Shown: piece by piece, positions 39,001-43,218 of the stretch
Numbering within the stretch: position 1 is the first letter of the stretch
Layout of the letters: each line of letters begins with the position of its first letter
Assembly (NCBI GenBank): GCA_033980235.1
Contig: CM067072.1
Span: forward strand, 13,605,871 to 13,669,870
Reading direction: 5' to 3'
DNA: 64,000 bases
Origin: Diadema setosum
Taxonomy: Eukaryota > Echinodermata > Echinoidea > Diadematoida > Diadematidae
Notes under the pieces: generated by a model
Databases searched by the model: none
What the model was told of the DNA's origin: nothing
Seen by the model: only the letters and a program-made list of their open reading frames with translations
Program-made: the position numbers and the translations under genes

Positions 39001-41296
39001 TGTCATGTCATGGATCTAAACCTACAGGGGCCCTTTATCAATCCAGACAGCTGCTGCCACTTCCAAAAACATTATTTTTTATTTCTATTTTTTTTTTTTT
39101 TTCCGGATGCAGGATGGTAGAAAGTATAAACTTACGGCGCCTGGGCTGAGGGAGCTGGTGAGTCTGGCCACATCTCTGGCTGAGTAGTGTGACGACACCT
39201 GCCGTCGAATGTCTGCTGCAGGCCGCGATCTGAAAAATACAAAATCCGCACAATCAATGGTATGAAGTTAAATTAATAGAGTCAAGCCACAATGTTTCCA
39301 TACCAATCTAGAACCCCACAGCACAGTGATAGACAGGAAATATTGGATAGATGCAGTGATTACTGGTATTTGTTATCAGTGTGTTAGTGTGGGAAAGGGT
39401 GATTGAGGATTTTTTAGTTTCAGAATCTGCACTACCTTATAGCAAGGCATCTAATTGAAGGTTGAGACTACATATTTCTAGCATGTTTGATCATCAGGCA
39501 ATTGTGCACTTTACGGCCCTATATCATCGGTACTTCATTCCCCGTACGCCAAGGTGATATCCCACGATGATATAGGGCCGTAAAGTGCACAATTGCTGAT
39601 CATTAAAAATATTATGATTGATGCAGTGGAATCTAATTGTTAATGTTTAATTATTGTTAGTTACATGTGAAGACCAGCAAACGCTATAACCAACTTAGTT
39701 ACCGTACGTTAGTCTCTCTCGATCTAATTCTAAGATCAAGAACTCTAATAACGTTAGATTATCAGTGTCTCATCAGACAACACTAACATTTAACAACAGT
39801 CAAGTCAACACTCTCAACACTACAGCAGTCTAGGTTCCAGTATCACTAAGTAAGTTATTTTTCTGAGAGGTCGGGCTGACTTTAACTATACACAGCCCAG
39901 TCGCTGTGTACATGGTACGTCGCGACAGGGCTGTACTCGCACGACCACCAACCACTAGGAGAGCGACGTAATCGTATCACGATATCTTTGACTTTTGATA
40001 CTTACGATCATTTTTGTCACCTCAAACTCATCGAGTATACTCTTCAATATTTACTCTACATCTGATGATATTAGTATTCAAATGTATGCAATGAAACTTA
40101 CCGAAATTGATCATCATATCCACCATGTCCACACGGTACACAATCTTTCACGCCAGGCCAAGTTTAGATATCGGGTGGTCACGTGATGTGAATGCCCTTT
40201 CAAAAGGTCGCGCTGTCGACCGTGCTGCTACACTCAAGCAGCGTACGCACGGTTACTAGTATACAGCATGGTATACAGCTATAAACTGTACTGGGCTTGG
40301 CAGCGGCTGGCGTCTGGTCGGGCGAGTAACATTGAGCTCCATACCACGGTTATTGTGTAGCAGACGCCAAGGTTTGTTCGACACTTTCAACGCACACGCG
40401 CTCGCTCTGGAGCACATCCGGTCACGCATGCGCATAAGTCAAGGCGCCATTTTGAATTCTGCAACGACGAAGCCCGACGGTCAGGAATTGCGCCAGAAAG
40501 TGTCATTTATTTGTTCCACGGACTTATCGCAAGTGGTCTCCATGGACCCAGTGTGGCGAACTATTCTTCTATAATAGAAACATGCATTTAACGTGAGTAA
40601 AGTATTCTGTTTAAAGGAGAAAAGTATACATGTTCCTAAGTTTTGTAGCTGTGTTGAGGTTCCTCACTTCGAGGCTGCATGCCGTGCTCGTCAGACGCTG
40701 TTTTCGCATAGCGTAACAGTGTCTGGTCGGGCTAGGCTGACTTGTACGTGAACTTTCATCACATTCACCAAAGAATCATACATTCCCATAGGGAATTATA
40801 TTTTGAGGGAAGACAGGTAAATTAATTCAAGTAATGCATCCGTCATCACTATGTCTGATCTAGCTTGTGCATTTAAAACCGCACCCTGCCCTTCGAATGT
40901 ACACAAAAGGTAGAGTGGTATGTATGCAGCACAGCGGCAGCAGCCCGTTGACGTTGCGTTGTACACTGACTGTCGCTGTCACTGCACTGCTAACCGTGTT
41001 CTAGCGGCTAGCGCTCCTTGCCGTATTTATACCACACACACAGCTGCACAGCACCAGCCGCACATCACAGCACCACTCCACCAGCCTACAACAAACCAAC
41101 GACGGTAAATAACTTTACTCCAGTCTGTCACTGTGGCAAAATACACCCGGAAATATGATACGAATTCAGCATGAAATACTGTAACGATGAACCATAAAGG
41201 AAAACTACATAAACTGGGAGTAACTTTCAGAAATTGCGATGTCTGACATACTTACTTGTTAAGTTTTTGGGCGAAAGCCCTCTGACCAGAAGCCAT
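272..41296 (-). CDS. DOCK7: DOCK6/7/8-type dedicator of cytokinesis (5' 32 coding exons; 3' part off the left edge)
   Basis: Family role: a guanine nucleotide exchange factor for Rac and/or Cdc42 that is brought to membranes by its DHR-1 (C2) domain. Seen: 32 exons with GT-AG borders and consistent phases, joining to 1659 codons plus 2 bases. The N-terminal DOCK-C region is about residues 1-300, DHR-1 about 560-717 (exons 12-15), and the helical middle about 720-1660. The order matches vertebrate DOCK7 almost without gaps, ending at the family's MYRIAKG segment just before DHR-2. The catalytic DHR-2 (family total about 2100 residues) must lie left of position 1. The start [14 protein letters not shown] is fixed by an in-frame TGA three codons upstream. 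A single invertebrate gene would be co-orthologous to DOCK6, 7 and 8, so DOCK7 is a best-match label. Family membership is very secure; the exact paralogue name is not. Confidence 0.93.
385..1625. other. DOCK intron, no gene seen
   Basis: AT-rich intron between exons 31 and 32. I see no repeat family or conserved ORF. Confidence 0.6.
1626..1784 (-). CDS. DOCK7: DOCK exon 31
   Basis: Residues 1570-1622, [20 protein letters not shown] through [17 protein letters not shown] and TTFPEQ, almost identical to the family. 53 codons, phase 0. Confidence 0.96.
2494..2646 (-). CDS. DOCK7: DOCK exon 30
   Basis: Residues 1519-1569, [20 protein letters not shown] through [19 protein letters not shown], close to identical with vertebrate DOCK7. 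51 codons, phase 0. Confidence 0.96.
2711..2770. repeat. (GACA)/(GATA) microsatellite
   Basis: GACAGACAGACAGATAGATAG followed by imperfect units, in the intron before DOCK exon 30. Confidence 0.85.
3421..3555 (-). CDS. DOCK7: DOCK exon 29
   Basis: Residues 1474-1518, [20 protein letters not shown] then HALARNQST and [11 protein letters not shown]. This matches TVS......L...L.VLLH..A.NQS......FATQRALV.K. 45 codons, phase 0. Confidence 0.93.
4338..4434 (-). CDS. DOCK7: DOCK exon 28
   Basis: Residues 1441-1473, [20 protein letters not shown] then MVQ, equivalent to the family's E...LI...LA.EA...ILDTLEI.VQ helix pair. Phase 0 end. Confidence 0.92.
4906..4998. mobile_element. small MITE S, duplicated copy
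   Basis: It has the same 95-bp unit followed by the same GGAGCCTCAC as the copy at 5784. The pair is therefore a tandem duplication later separated by element J. Confidence 0.72.
5019..5783. mobile_element. TTAA-flanked TIR element J
   Basis: The ends CCCCATTCTAACTGGG and CCCAGTTAGAATAGGG are inverted, followed inside by matched arms GGGGTCAATTTGACCCC. TTAA lies on both sides (5015-5018, 5784-5787). About 765 bp, AT-rich centre, no ORF of note. Confidence 0.8.
5784..5878. mobile_element. small MITE S, copy adjoining DOCK exon 27
   Basis: The 95-bp unit starts TTAACCCATTGAAGACTAG and ends CCTCAATGGGTTAA (inverted ends). It stops 10 bases before the exon 27 donor. Other copies are at 4906-4998, 21614-21705 and 50628-50734. 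Confidence 0.75.
5889..5982 (-). CDS. DOCK7: DOCK exon 27
   Basis: Residues 1410-1441, with [18 protein letters not shown], matching the [18 protein letters not shown] block. It ends in phase 2. The donor and its flank are duplicated 880 bases further into the intron. Confidence 0.93.
5983..7114. other. DOCK intron, no gene seen
   Basis: Intron between exons 26 and 27. It has only a T-run at 6848-6866 and no recognisable element. Confidence 0.6.
7115..7259 (-). CDS. DOCK7: DOCK exon 26
   Basis: Residues 1362-1410, [20 protein letters not shown] followed by [17 protein letters not shown], matching GKK...R...L.FKKS.D....LEEAILG..GAR. It ends in phase 1. Confidence 0.94.
7362..7690. repeat. 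degenerate tandem repeat (about 40-50 bp)
   Basis: About seven diverged units of the form ATTCCCCTCAAAACTTGAC, TGTAATGTAAGATG, GTCAGT. One unit is interrupted by 60 unrelated bases at about 7480-7545. Confidence 0.7.
8088..8276 (-). CDS. DOCK7: DOCK exon 25
   Basis: Residues 1299-1361, with [17 protein letters not shown] and [15 protein letters not shown], equivalent to SR.LLICLLWVLKN.. and LLDLLYLCVSCFEYK in DOCK7. 63 codons. The acceptor was chosen as ACCCAG at 8277-8278. A second AG a few bases inside could also be used. Confidence 0.92.
8793..8945. mobile_element. MITE K (GGGCACC ends)
   Basis: A 153-bp element with ends GGGCACCGTTTCATGAAAG and CTTTCATGAAATGGTGTCC, inverted over about 27 bases. 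It is 44 bases from the donor of DOCK exon 24. Confidence 0.8.
8990..9299 (-). CDS. DOCK7: DOCK exon 24
   Basis: Residues 1195-1298, including [19 protein letters not shown] and [12 protein letters not shown], conserved helices of the middle region with an acidic, variable loop between them. It ends in phase 0 with a GTGAGT donor, 44 bases from a MITE. Confidence 0.94.
9874..10211 (-). CDS. DOCK7: DOCK exon 23
   Basis: Residues 1083-1195, with [20 protein letters not shown] then LPF (nearly invariant in DOCK-C), a Ser/Pro-rich loop, and [19 protein letters not shown]. This is the longest coding exon in the window (338 bases). It ends in phase 2. Confidence 0.95.
10745..10858 (-). CDS. DOCK7: DOCK exon 22
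   Basis: Residues 1045-1082, [20 protein letters not shown] then [12 protein letters not shown], matching the LN.SLAFFL.DLLS.MDRGFVF.L block. 38 codons, phase 0. Confidence 0.94.
11083..11292 (-). mobile_element. tRNA-derived SINE copy (family V1)
   Basis: Reads on the minus strand through GGAGGACCCGAGTTGGAAT (B-box derived), CAGTACTTACGTCCTTGGAC and a tail ending near CACTGAAGAGGCTA. The same series occurs on the plus strand at 62511-62735. Sharing the whole order in opposite orientation supports a dispersed SINE-like element. Confidence 0.65.
11960..12100 (-). CDS. DOCK7: DOCK exon 21
   Basis: Residues 998-1044, from [20 protein letters not shown] to [15 protein letters not shown]. It matches the KSM..HL...R.P.RF..DI..LV..I...I..R..K helical segment. 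47 codons, phase 0. Confidence 0.92.
12816..12911 (-). CDS. DOCK7: DOCK exon 20
   Basis: Residues 966-997, [20 protein letters not shown] then [12 protein letters not shown]. This matches the HEELALQWVV...AWFFFELM block. Its acceptor (CAATTACAG before CTGGTT) is repeated many times in the adjacent minisatellite. Confidence 0.94.
12908..13795. repeat. 53-54 bp minisatellite carrying a splice acceptor
   Basis: About 16 tandem units contain AACCAGCTGTAATTG (or the variant CTTTAATTG), CACAAACAGGTG and GAATGAAAGGAA. On the minus strand most units repeat the exon 20 acceptor CAATTACAG/CTGGTT. The first unit overlaps the last 4 bases of the exon. The 54-bp variants at 13510-13790 leave frames open by chance. 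Confidence 0.9.
13888..14162 (-). CDS. DOCK7: DOCK exon 19 (Ser-rich linker)
   Basis: Residues 874-965, a Ser/Pro/Arg-rich low-conservation linker (for example [20 protein letters not shown]) that in the family lies between YVFR and the HEELALQ block and is probably phosphorylated. The acceptor at 14163-14164 (CCACAG) is chosen because only it keeps phase with exon 18. An earlier AG at 14203 leaves the frame open but out of register. Confidence 0.88.
14685..14849 (-). CDS. DOCK7: DOCK exon 18
   Basis: Residues 819-874, with [20 protein letters not shown] and [17 protein letters not shown], close to vertebrate DOCK7. It ends in phase 1, which fixes the acceptor chosen for exon 19. Confidence 0.94.
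15187..15571. mobile_element. TTAA-type foldback MITE, family A, copy 1
   Basis: The ends AGGGACAGTATAGTTTTGG and CAATACTATACCATCT are inverted. Two internal arms carry GGCTGAGATATCC and its inverse, so the whole element can fold back. The left flank is TTAA and the right is TTAT. It lies in the DOCK intron between exons 17 and 18. Confidence 0.75.
15644..15860 (-). CDS. DOCK7: DOCK exon 17
   Basis: Residues 747-819, from [17 protein letters not shown] through [20 protein letters not shown]. This is the start of the helical (armadillo-like) middle region. It ends in phase 1 and the split codon is completed in exon 18 to give GYILNMGQ. Confidence 0.94.
15922..16762. repeat. 420-bp tandem duplication (two near-identical copies)
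   Basis: 15922-16341 and 16342-16762 match base for base apart from the length of the C/A run at each end. The first and second copies start at GAAGAATGC. It lies in the DOCK intron between exons 16 and 17. Confidence 0.9.
17055..17141 (-). CDS. DOCK7: DOCK exon 16
   Basis: Residues 718-746, [20 protein letters not shown] then KAASSVHPQ. It matches [15 protein letters not shown] in DOCK7 and follows LSPD without a gap, so no exon is missing from the 8-kb intron. Confidence 0.94.
20290..20580. repeat. diverged two-copy local duplication
   Basis: 20290-20424 and about 20455-20580 both end in CTTGACCAGGGGA, AATGGTCAA and CACTGGTCAGTTG. It lies in the largest DOCK intron. Confidence 0.6.
21614..21705. 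mobile_element. small MITE S copy
   Basis: CGTTGAAGACTAG, TGGGAAATGCATGTT and TTCAACAGGTTAA occur in the same order and spacing as the other copies. It lies in the largest DOCK intron. Confidence 0.65.
23543..24860 (-). mobile_element. Helentron-like non-autonomous element, subfamily C, copy 1
   Basis: On the minus strand the 3' end is hairpin GTCGC/GCGAC, then ATTTCTAG, followed by TT in the flank. The 5' end has a GCCTCCGCCACGAAGTGG palindrome, repeated inverted near the 3' hairpin. Between them are about 150-bp core repeats, each with TGACCTTTGACC runs (24000-24630), and a tetranucleotide (ACGG)n tract at 24748-24811. The order of parts fits HINE/pearl-type elements. It has no transposase and lies in the largest DOCK intron. 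Confidence 0.7.
24748..24811. repeat. (ACGG)n tetranucleotide tract
   Basis: GGACGGACGG units with two GGAAGG interruptions. It is an integral part of Helentron-like element C copy 1, next to its core repeats. Confidence 0.9.
25096..25197 (-). CDS. DOCK7: DOCK exon 15 (end of DHR-1)
   Basis: Residues 684-717, [20 protein letters not shown] then ending NYFMLSPD, the C-terminal strands of DHR-1. The next intron (17142-25095) is the largest in the gene at 8.0 kb. Confidence 0.94.
25452..26423. mobile_element. TIR element H copy 1 (interrupted by MITE B)
   Basis: The ends AGCTGTAGTCACACTGGCAA and the inverse at 26395-26423 form about 30-bp TIRs. Without the B insert it is about 410 bp. A second, uninterrupted copy lies in opposite orientation at 45020-45452. 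Confidence 0.7.
25774..26331. mobile_element. TTAA-type MITE, family B, copy 1 (inside element H)
   Basis: Long inverted arms begin AGGGAAGGTAAACCC and end GGGTTTGCGTTCCCT. TTAA duplications are at 25770-25773 and 26332-26335. It splits repeat H, whose halves rejoin across one TTAA. Confidence 0.85.
26663..27046. mobile_element. TTAA-type foldback MITE, family A, copy 2
   Basis: It is flanked by TTAA on both sides (26659-26662, 27047-27050). The ends CGGGACTGTACAGTACTGG and AGAACTGTACACACCC are inverted. It is close in sequence to copy 4 at 51093. Confidence 0.82.
27120..27332 (-). CDS. DOCK7: DOCK exon 14 (DHR-1)
   Basis: Residues 613-683. [31 protein letters not shown] and [16 protein letters not shown] are the most conserved DHR-1 motifs. 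71 codons, phase 0 at both ends. The donor adjoins a G-run at 27100-27112. Confidence 0.95.
28057..28174 (-). CDS. DOCK7: DOCK exon 13 (DHR-1)
   Basis: Residues 573-612, [20 protein letters not shown] followed by [13 protein letters not shown]. This is the core of the C2-type DHR-1 domain, which in the family binds phosphoinositides or phosphatidylserine. Phase 0 end with a GTATGT donor. Confidence 0.95.
28637..29145. mobile_element. TIR element N
   Basis: Positions 28637-28672 and 29110-29145 are exact 36-bp inverted repeats containing GAACGACCCAAGTCC. Inside are two tandem 27-bp variants of the same motif (28841-28894) and an inverted one (28945-28971). It lies in the DOCK intron between exons 12 and 13. 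Confidence 0.75.
29257..29419 (-). CDS. DOCK7: DOCK exon 12 (start of DHR-1 region)
   Basis: Residues 519-573, with [20 protein letters not shown] and [15 protein letters not shown]. This is the strand immediately leading into the C2/DHR-1 domain. The acceptor is preceded by a C-rich tract that reads as a G-run on the plus strand. Confidence 0.94.
30025..30118 (-). CDS. DOCK7: DOCK exon 11
   Basis: Residues 488-519, [20 protein letters not shown] then [11 protein letters not shown]. It corresponds to the conserved E.EKLSDEDL.KFLAD..RP segment. It ends in phase 1. Confidence 0.93.
30275..30485. repeat. dispersed repeat F copy 1
   Basis: It shares order and spacing with 53333-53545: AATCGGGACT, GTGGCTAAATTTGCGA, GAGTACAGTAC, ACGTCACATTCAT. 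There are no clear inverted ends, so the class is unknown. Confidence 0.55.
30685..31049. mobile_element. dispersed repeat G, uninterrupted copy
   Basis: A roughly 365-bp unit from TTAAAGGCATAGTTTGCC (TTAA at 30683-30686) to GGTAAACAGGACCTTTA, with weak inverted ends. It is the reference for the split copy at 57760-60372. Confidence 0.65.
31148..31359 (-). CDS. DOCK7: DOCK exon 10
   Basis: Residues 417-487. The first half is a basic, Ser/Gly-rich linker that varies in the family. The second half, [18 protein letters not shown], is the conserved lead-in to the region before DHR-1. The variable half makes the acceptor (after AAACAG) slightly less certain, but the phase fits exon 9. Confidence 0.88.
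31590..31930. repeat. 78-bp minisatellite
   Basis: A bit over four units are built from CACTGGTGTACAGGGAGGTA alternating with CGGATACATGCAATGTACAT. The 78-bp period is divisible by three, so several frames stay open on both strands. Not coding. Confidence 0.88.
32466..32610 (-). CDS. DOCK7: DOCK exon 9
   Basis: Residues 369-417, with [20 protein letters not shown] followed by [14 protein letters not shown], matching the family's FC.RLG.YRMPFAWTAIHLMNI block. It ends in phase 1 at a GTATGG donor. Confidence 0.94.
33207..33232. repeat. (CAAA)n microsatellite
   Basis: Six to seven CAAA units, 62 bases beyond the donor of DOCK exon 8. Confidence 0.9.
33295..33519 (-). CDS. DOCK7: DOCK exon 8
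   Basis: Residues 294-368. It starts [10 protein letters not shown] and includes [20 protein letters not shown] and [20 protein letters not shown], nearly identical to vertebrate DOCK7. 75 codons, phase 0 at both ends. Confidence 0.95.
33891..34087. mobile_element. MITE Q with TTAGGG-like core
   Basis: The ends ATGACATTTGCTCCTGTGAC and its inverse at 34063-34087 form about 25-bp TIRs with two mismatches. The centre holds degenerate telomere-like GGGTTAGGGTTGAG, AGGATTAGGATTAC and GTAAAGGGTTAT. Confidence 0.65.
34150..34216 (-). CDS. DOCK7: DOCK exon 7
   Basis: Residues 271-293, [20 protein letters not shown] then KK. This is the conserved FEPIFA.LALYD block of DOCK-C proteins. It is a short exon of 67 bases with a GTGAGT donor. 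Confidence 0.93.
34971..35052 (-). tRNA. tRNA-like sequence with Pol III terminator (pseudogene or SINE head)
   Basis: On the minus strand 35052 to 34978 carries an A-box-like TAGCCTGGTGGTAG, a perfect B box GGTTCGAGTCC, a CTGC/GCAG anticodon-type stem and ends that can pair (GGCAACC with GGTTCC, one bulge). Seven T residues follow directly. The anticodon loop CCAGAAA lacks the usual T33 and the acceptor-to-D spacing is too long, so it is probably a tRNA pseudogene or tRNA-derived element. Similar 37-bp sequences flank it at about 34885-34922 and 35182-35219. Confidence 0.5.
35280..35365 (-). CDS. DOCK7: DOCK exon 6
   Basis: Residues 243-271, with [20 protein letters not shown], equivalent to the family's P-x-IPxEHFGxRxLVKCLSLK segment. 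It ends in phase 2 with a GTAAG donor. Confidence 0.92.
36000..36035. repeat. (CA)n microsatellite
   Basis: An uninterrupted CA run of about 18 units, 22 bases beyond the donor of DOCK exon 5. Confidence 0.97.
36057..36275 (-). CDS. DOCK7: DOCK exon 5
   Basis: Residues 170-242. It contains [20 protein letters not shown] and LLDRIP, the conserved DOCK-C block after the variable Ser-rich part. It ends with PPDE in phase 0. A (CA)n tract begins 22 bases beyond its donor. Confidence 0.93.
36505..36755. repeat. probable dispersed-repeat fragment
   Basis: It has CTCAAGTTCATTGACCC, CTGCAAGTTTCATTCAAATT and an end CCTTGGTGGAGGTAATAATG that resembles the GGCGGAGGCAT ends of the Helentron-like elements. 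It may be a diverged or truncated relative. Confidence 0.4.
37460..37655 (-). CDS. DOCK7: DOCK exon 4
   Basis: Residues 104-169, including [19 protein letters not shown], equivalent to the family's VRDC...W...RKY motif, followed by an acidic EIDEEDSEE patch. The acceptor after AAAG at 37656 keeps the phase with exon 3. An internal CAG at the VRDC position would break it. Confidence 0.88.
38485..38660 (-). CDS. DOCK7: DOCK exon 3
   Basis: Residues 46-104, with [16 protein letters not shown] and [14 protein letters not shown], both matching the DOCK-C N-terminal region. The donor is the weaker GTAGGT at 38479-38484. Running four bases further, to the next GT, would place TAG in frame, so this donor is required. 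The exon ends in phase 2. Confidence 0.9.
39136..39229 (-). CDS. DOCK7: DOCK exon 2
   Basis: Residues 14-45, including [11 protein letters not shown], equivalent to the family's conserved RKQISGQYS-like segment. It starts with one base completing the Lys codon of exon 1 and ends in phase 0 (GTAAGT donor). Intron 1 (39230-41255) is 2.0 kb and holds a candidate promoter. Confidence 0.9.
39488..39602. repeat. long imperfect palindrome P in DOCK intron 1
   Basis: The arms 39488-39529 and 39565-39602 are inverse copies containing GTGCACTTTACGGCCC, with a 35-base loop. It could form a long hairpin; a small foldback MITE is likely. Confidence 0.7.
40414..40460. promoter_or_regulatory. candidate TATA-less promoter motif cluster
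   Basis: In under 50 bases there is an ETS-like ACATCCGGT (40415-40423), an NRF1-like ACGCATGCGCA (40424-40434) and a YY1-like GCGCCATTTTG (40445-40455). These motifs mark housekeeping promoters in animals. The cluster lies inside DOCK intron 1, 2.5 kb upstream of the PUM3 ATG. A good donor (GTGAGT at 40593) follows on the plus strand, so a PUM3 5'UTR exon is possible. An alternative DOCK promoter is also possible. Motif matches are seen; the function is inferred. Confidence 0.4.
41256..41296 (-). CDS. DOCK7: DOCK exon 1 (start codon)
   Basis: Residues 1-14, [13 protein letters not shown] plus a split Lys codon. The RAFAQK motif is typical of the DOCK6/7/8 N-terminus. An in-frame TGA lies three codons upstream, so the protein cannot start earlier in this exon. 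The donor is GTAAGT. The 5'UTR continues to the right with no defined end. Confidence 0.9.
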
Positions 41297-42959
41297 GTTC
41301 AGTCAAATCACTTCCTGACTGATCGAGATCGGATACAGTCGACTCCGCAGATTGGTGGCACGGGTTTGAGGTGTGAAACGTACACCCGTACTCACTTACG
41401 GCCACAGAACGTACACAATAATATCCGCGGATACTTCTCCGAATAACCGAGTAAACACTGGGGGAAAACACACGTGTGCGCGCCTGTTGGTCAGTGTTGG
41501 TTGGTAAGCTAAAGTCATATTAGATTTTCATTCAGTTTGGTGGCAGACAAGAGAGATTGTAGAAAATTTAGAACATACCGTTGATGTTATTTAAACGTTT
41601 GGCTGGTTTAGAGTTGGCGTGTGGTCAAAGAGTGTAAGAACTCGTTTGAAGCCGAAGCTGATTTTCATATGTTGTAGTACATAACAGTCCCACACGTTCA
41701 AAAACTAGTGGGTACGTACGGTACGGGTTATAGCTAACCGTGATGCGTGACATACAACAACGCGTTACCCATTTTTCGACCGCCCGTGTGTATTAACTGA
41801 CGCCTGATTTCGCGCAATGAATTTGTTACTATTACGCCGATAAGAAATGCATGGATGCACTTAAAGTATGTACAACATATACTTACTGATCACCAACCTA
41901 AGGATATACTTGCGAAATCTATTATCTAGTCTTGCTTGCTTGTAAGTCGTTGATTGACATAGATTCTCAATGATTCTATATGATTGAGGTAAAAGATAAA
42001 GCGAGCATGATTCAACCTCCTGTGCCCACCGTTTGACGTCTATGCTATGCCCATTCTTTGTTGATCGCCATACGATTGTGAATGGATTAGCGTCCGTGCC
42101 ATGATTCTACCACGCGCAGACGAGAGCTAGAGCTGTATATATCACACTATGAGAGCGCGGTACTCAATACTGTAAAACTGAGTAAAGTGACTAATTTTTC
42201 GCGCTCGTTCGGTCGGGCCAGGTGAGACAAATTTCGCAGGTTTTTAATTCTGCAAAATCGAGACATCAACTACTGGAACATATGACAAGCAAAAATATTT
42301 GCATGCTTTTATTTTCACGCTAGTTTCTGGTTGCGCCAAATGCGCAAAAATTTCAACACCATGAAAATTTCCACTTTTGCAGTATACTCCTCGCTGTCTA
42401 GATAACTCTACTCAAGTTTTGCTTTCACATACAGATTCAACACGCATACTTTTATGCTGAACCATGCTGAACCATCTCGCAAATCCTGGCACGGATGGCA
42501 TGGAAATATGAATAGCACGTAAATGCAGAAGCTATCTCAGAAACTGCTGCTGCCGCTGTAGCTGTACATAGGTGTACACGCTGTACGCGTTCAATACAGA
42601 TAAACTGACCTAGCATTTAAGGTCTAGTAATCGCCTACTGTAAGTCGAAGGTCTTTTCGAGTCCCCTTCACTGTATATTGTATTGATTTTAATCCCTCAT
42701 AAGTCGAGTTTTCTCTAAGTTGAAGCTCTTTCTTCAGTCCAAGTAGATTCGACTTAGGCAAGGTTGACTGTGTCTGTAGTATCTATTTAAGGTTTATGTT
42801 TCAAATGCTCTACATTCCAAGTTGCCATGCCTCAACAGCCATTGGTGTAGGACTTCATCAACTGCATTAGTGAAATCTCTCTGTCTCACTTTCCTCTCTC
42901 GGACACAGACTTGTCAAACTCAGTCAAACATAGACAAGGCAAAAGAAGGAGGCACAAAT
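41297..42959. promoter_or_regulatory. head-to-head intergenic region of DOCK and PUM3
   Basis: 1.66 kb separates the two divergent start codons. It keeps more CG dinucleotides than the introns and holds few recognisable repeats. A fragment at about 42640-42775 with repeated AAGTCGA-type motifs looks like old dispersed repeat. The DOCK transcription start and 5'UTR must lie in its left part. A GTGAGA donor-like site at 42222 could belong to a PUM3 leader exon. No TATA box stands out. Confidence 0.45.
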
Positions 42960-43218
42960 ATGGAGCCGACGTCAGTGAAGAGAAAAGGGTCGAAAAGGGA
43001 CAGCACAGGCCCCGAGCCCAAGAAACATGCAGGAGCATTATCAGAAGGGGAGAAGAACTCAAAATCATCGAAGACGAAACAGAAGTTTGCAAAGGCAACT
43101 GCGAGCAAAGGAGGGAGAGACAGTACCAGATTCCAGAAACCTGCTCCTAAGAGGCAGGAACAGAAGAACAAGTGGAAAGCAGGAGAGAAGAGGAAGAAAA
43201 ATAAGGATGGCAACAGTG
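42960..43218 (+). CDS. PUM3: PUM3 exon 1 (start codon)
   Basis: Residues 1-87, from MEPTSVKRKGSKRD, a highly basic, low-complexity tail typical of nucleolar PUM3 N-termini. The donor GTAAAT at 43219 gives phase 1, and the codon is completed as Glu in exon 2. An upstream non-coding exon probably splices in before 42960. Confidence 0.8.

Larger units (their letters stand above)
39230..41255. other. DOCK intron 1, CpG-retaining, few transposons
   Basis: It holds palindrome P at its left and the ETS/NRF1/YY1-like cluster near 40.4 kb. CG dinucleotides are common from about 39.9 kb onward, unlike other introns. Confidence 0.55.

Noticed and set aside
42822..42959. 46-codon in-frame N-terminal extension of PUM3
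   Set aside because: The sequence before 42960 does not look like PUM3 and contains several possible acceptors. More likely intron or 5'UTR, though not excluded.
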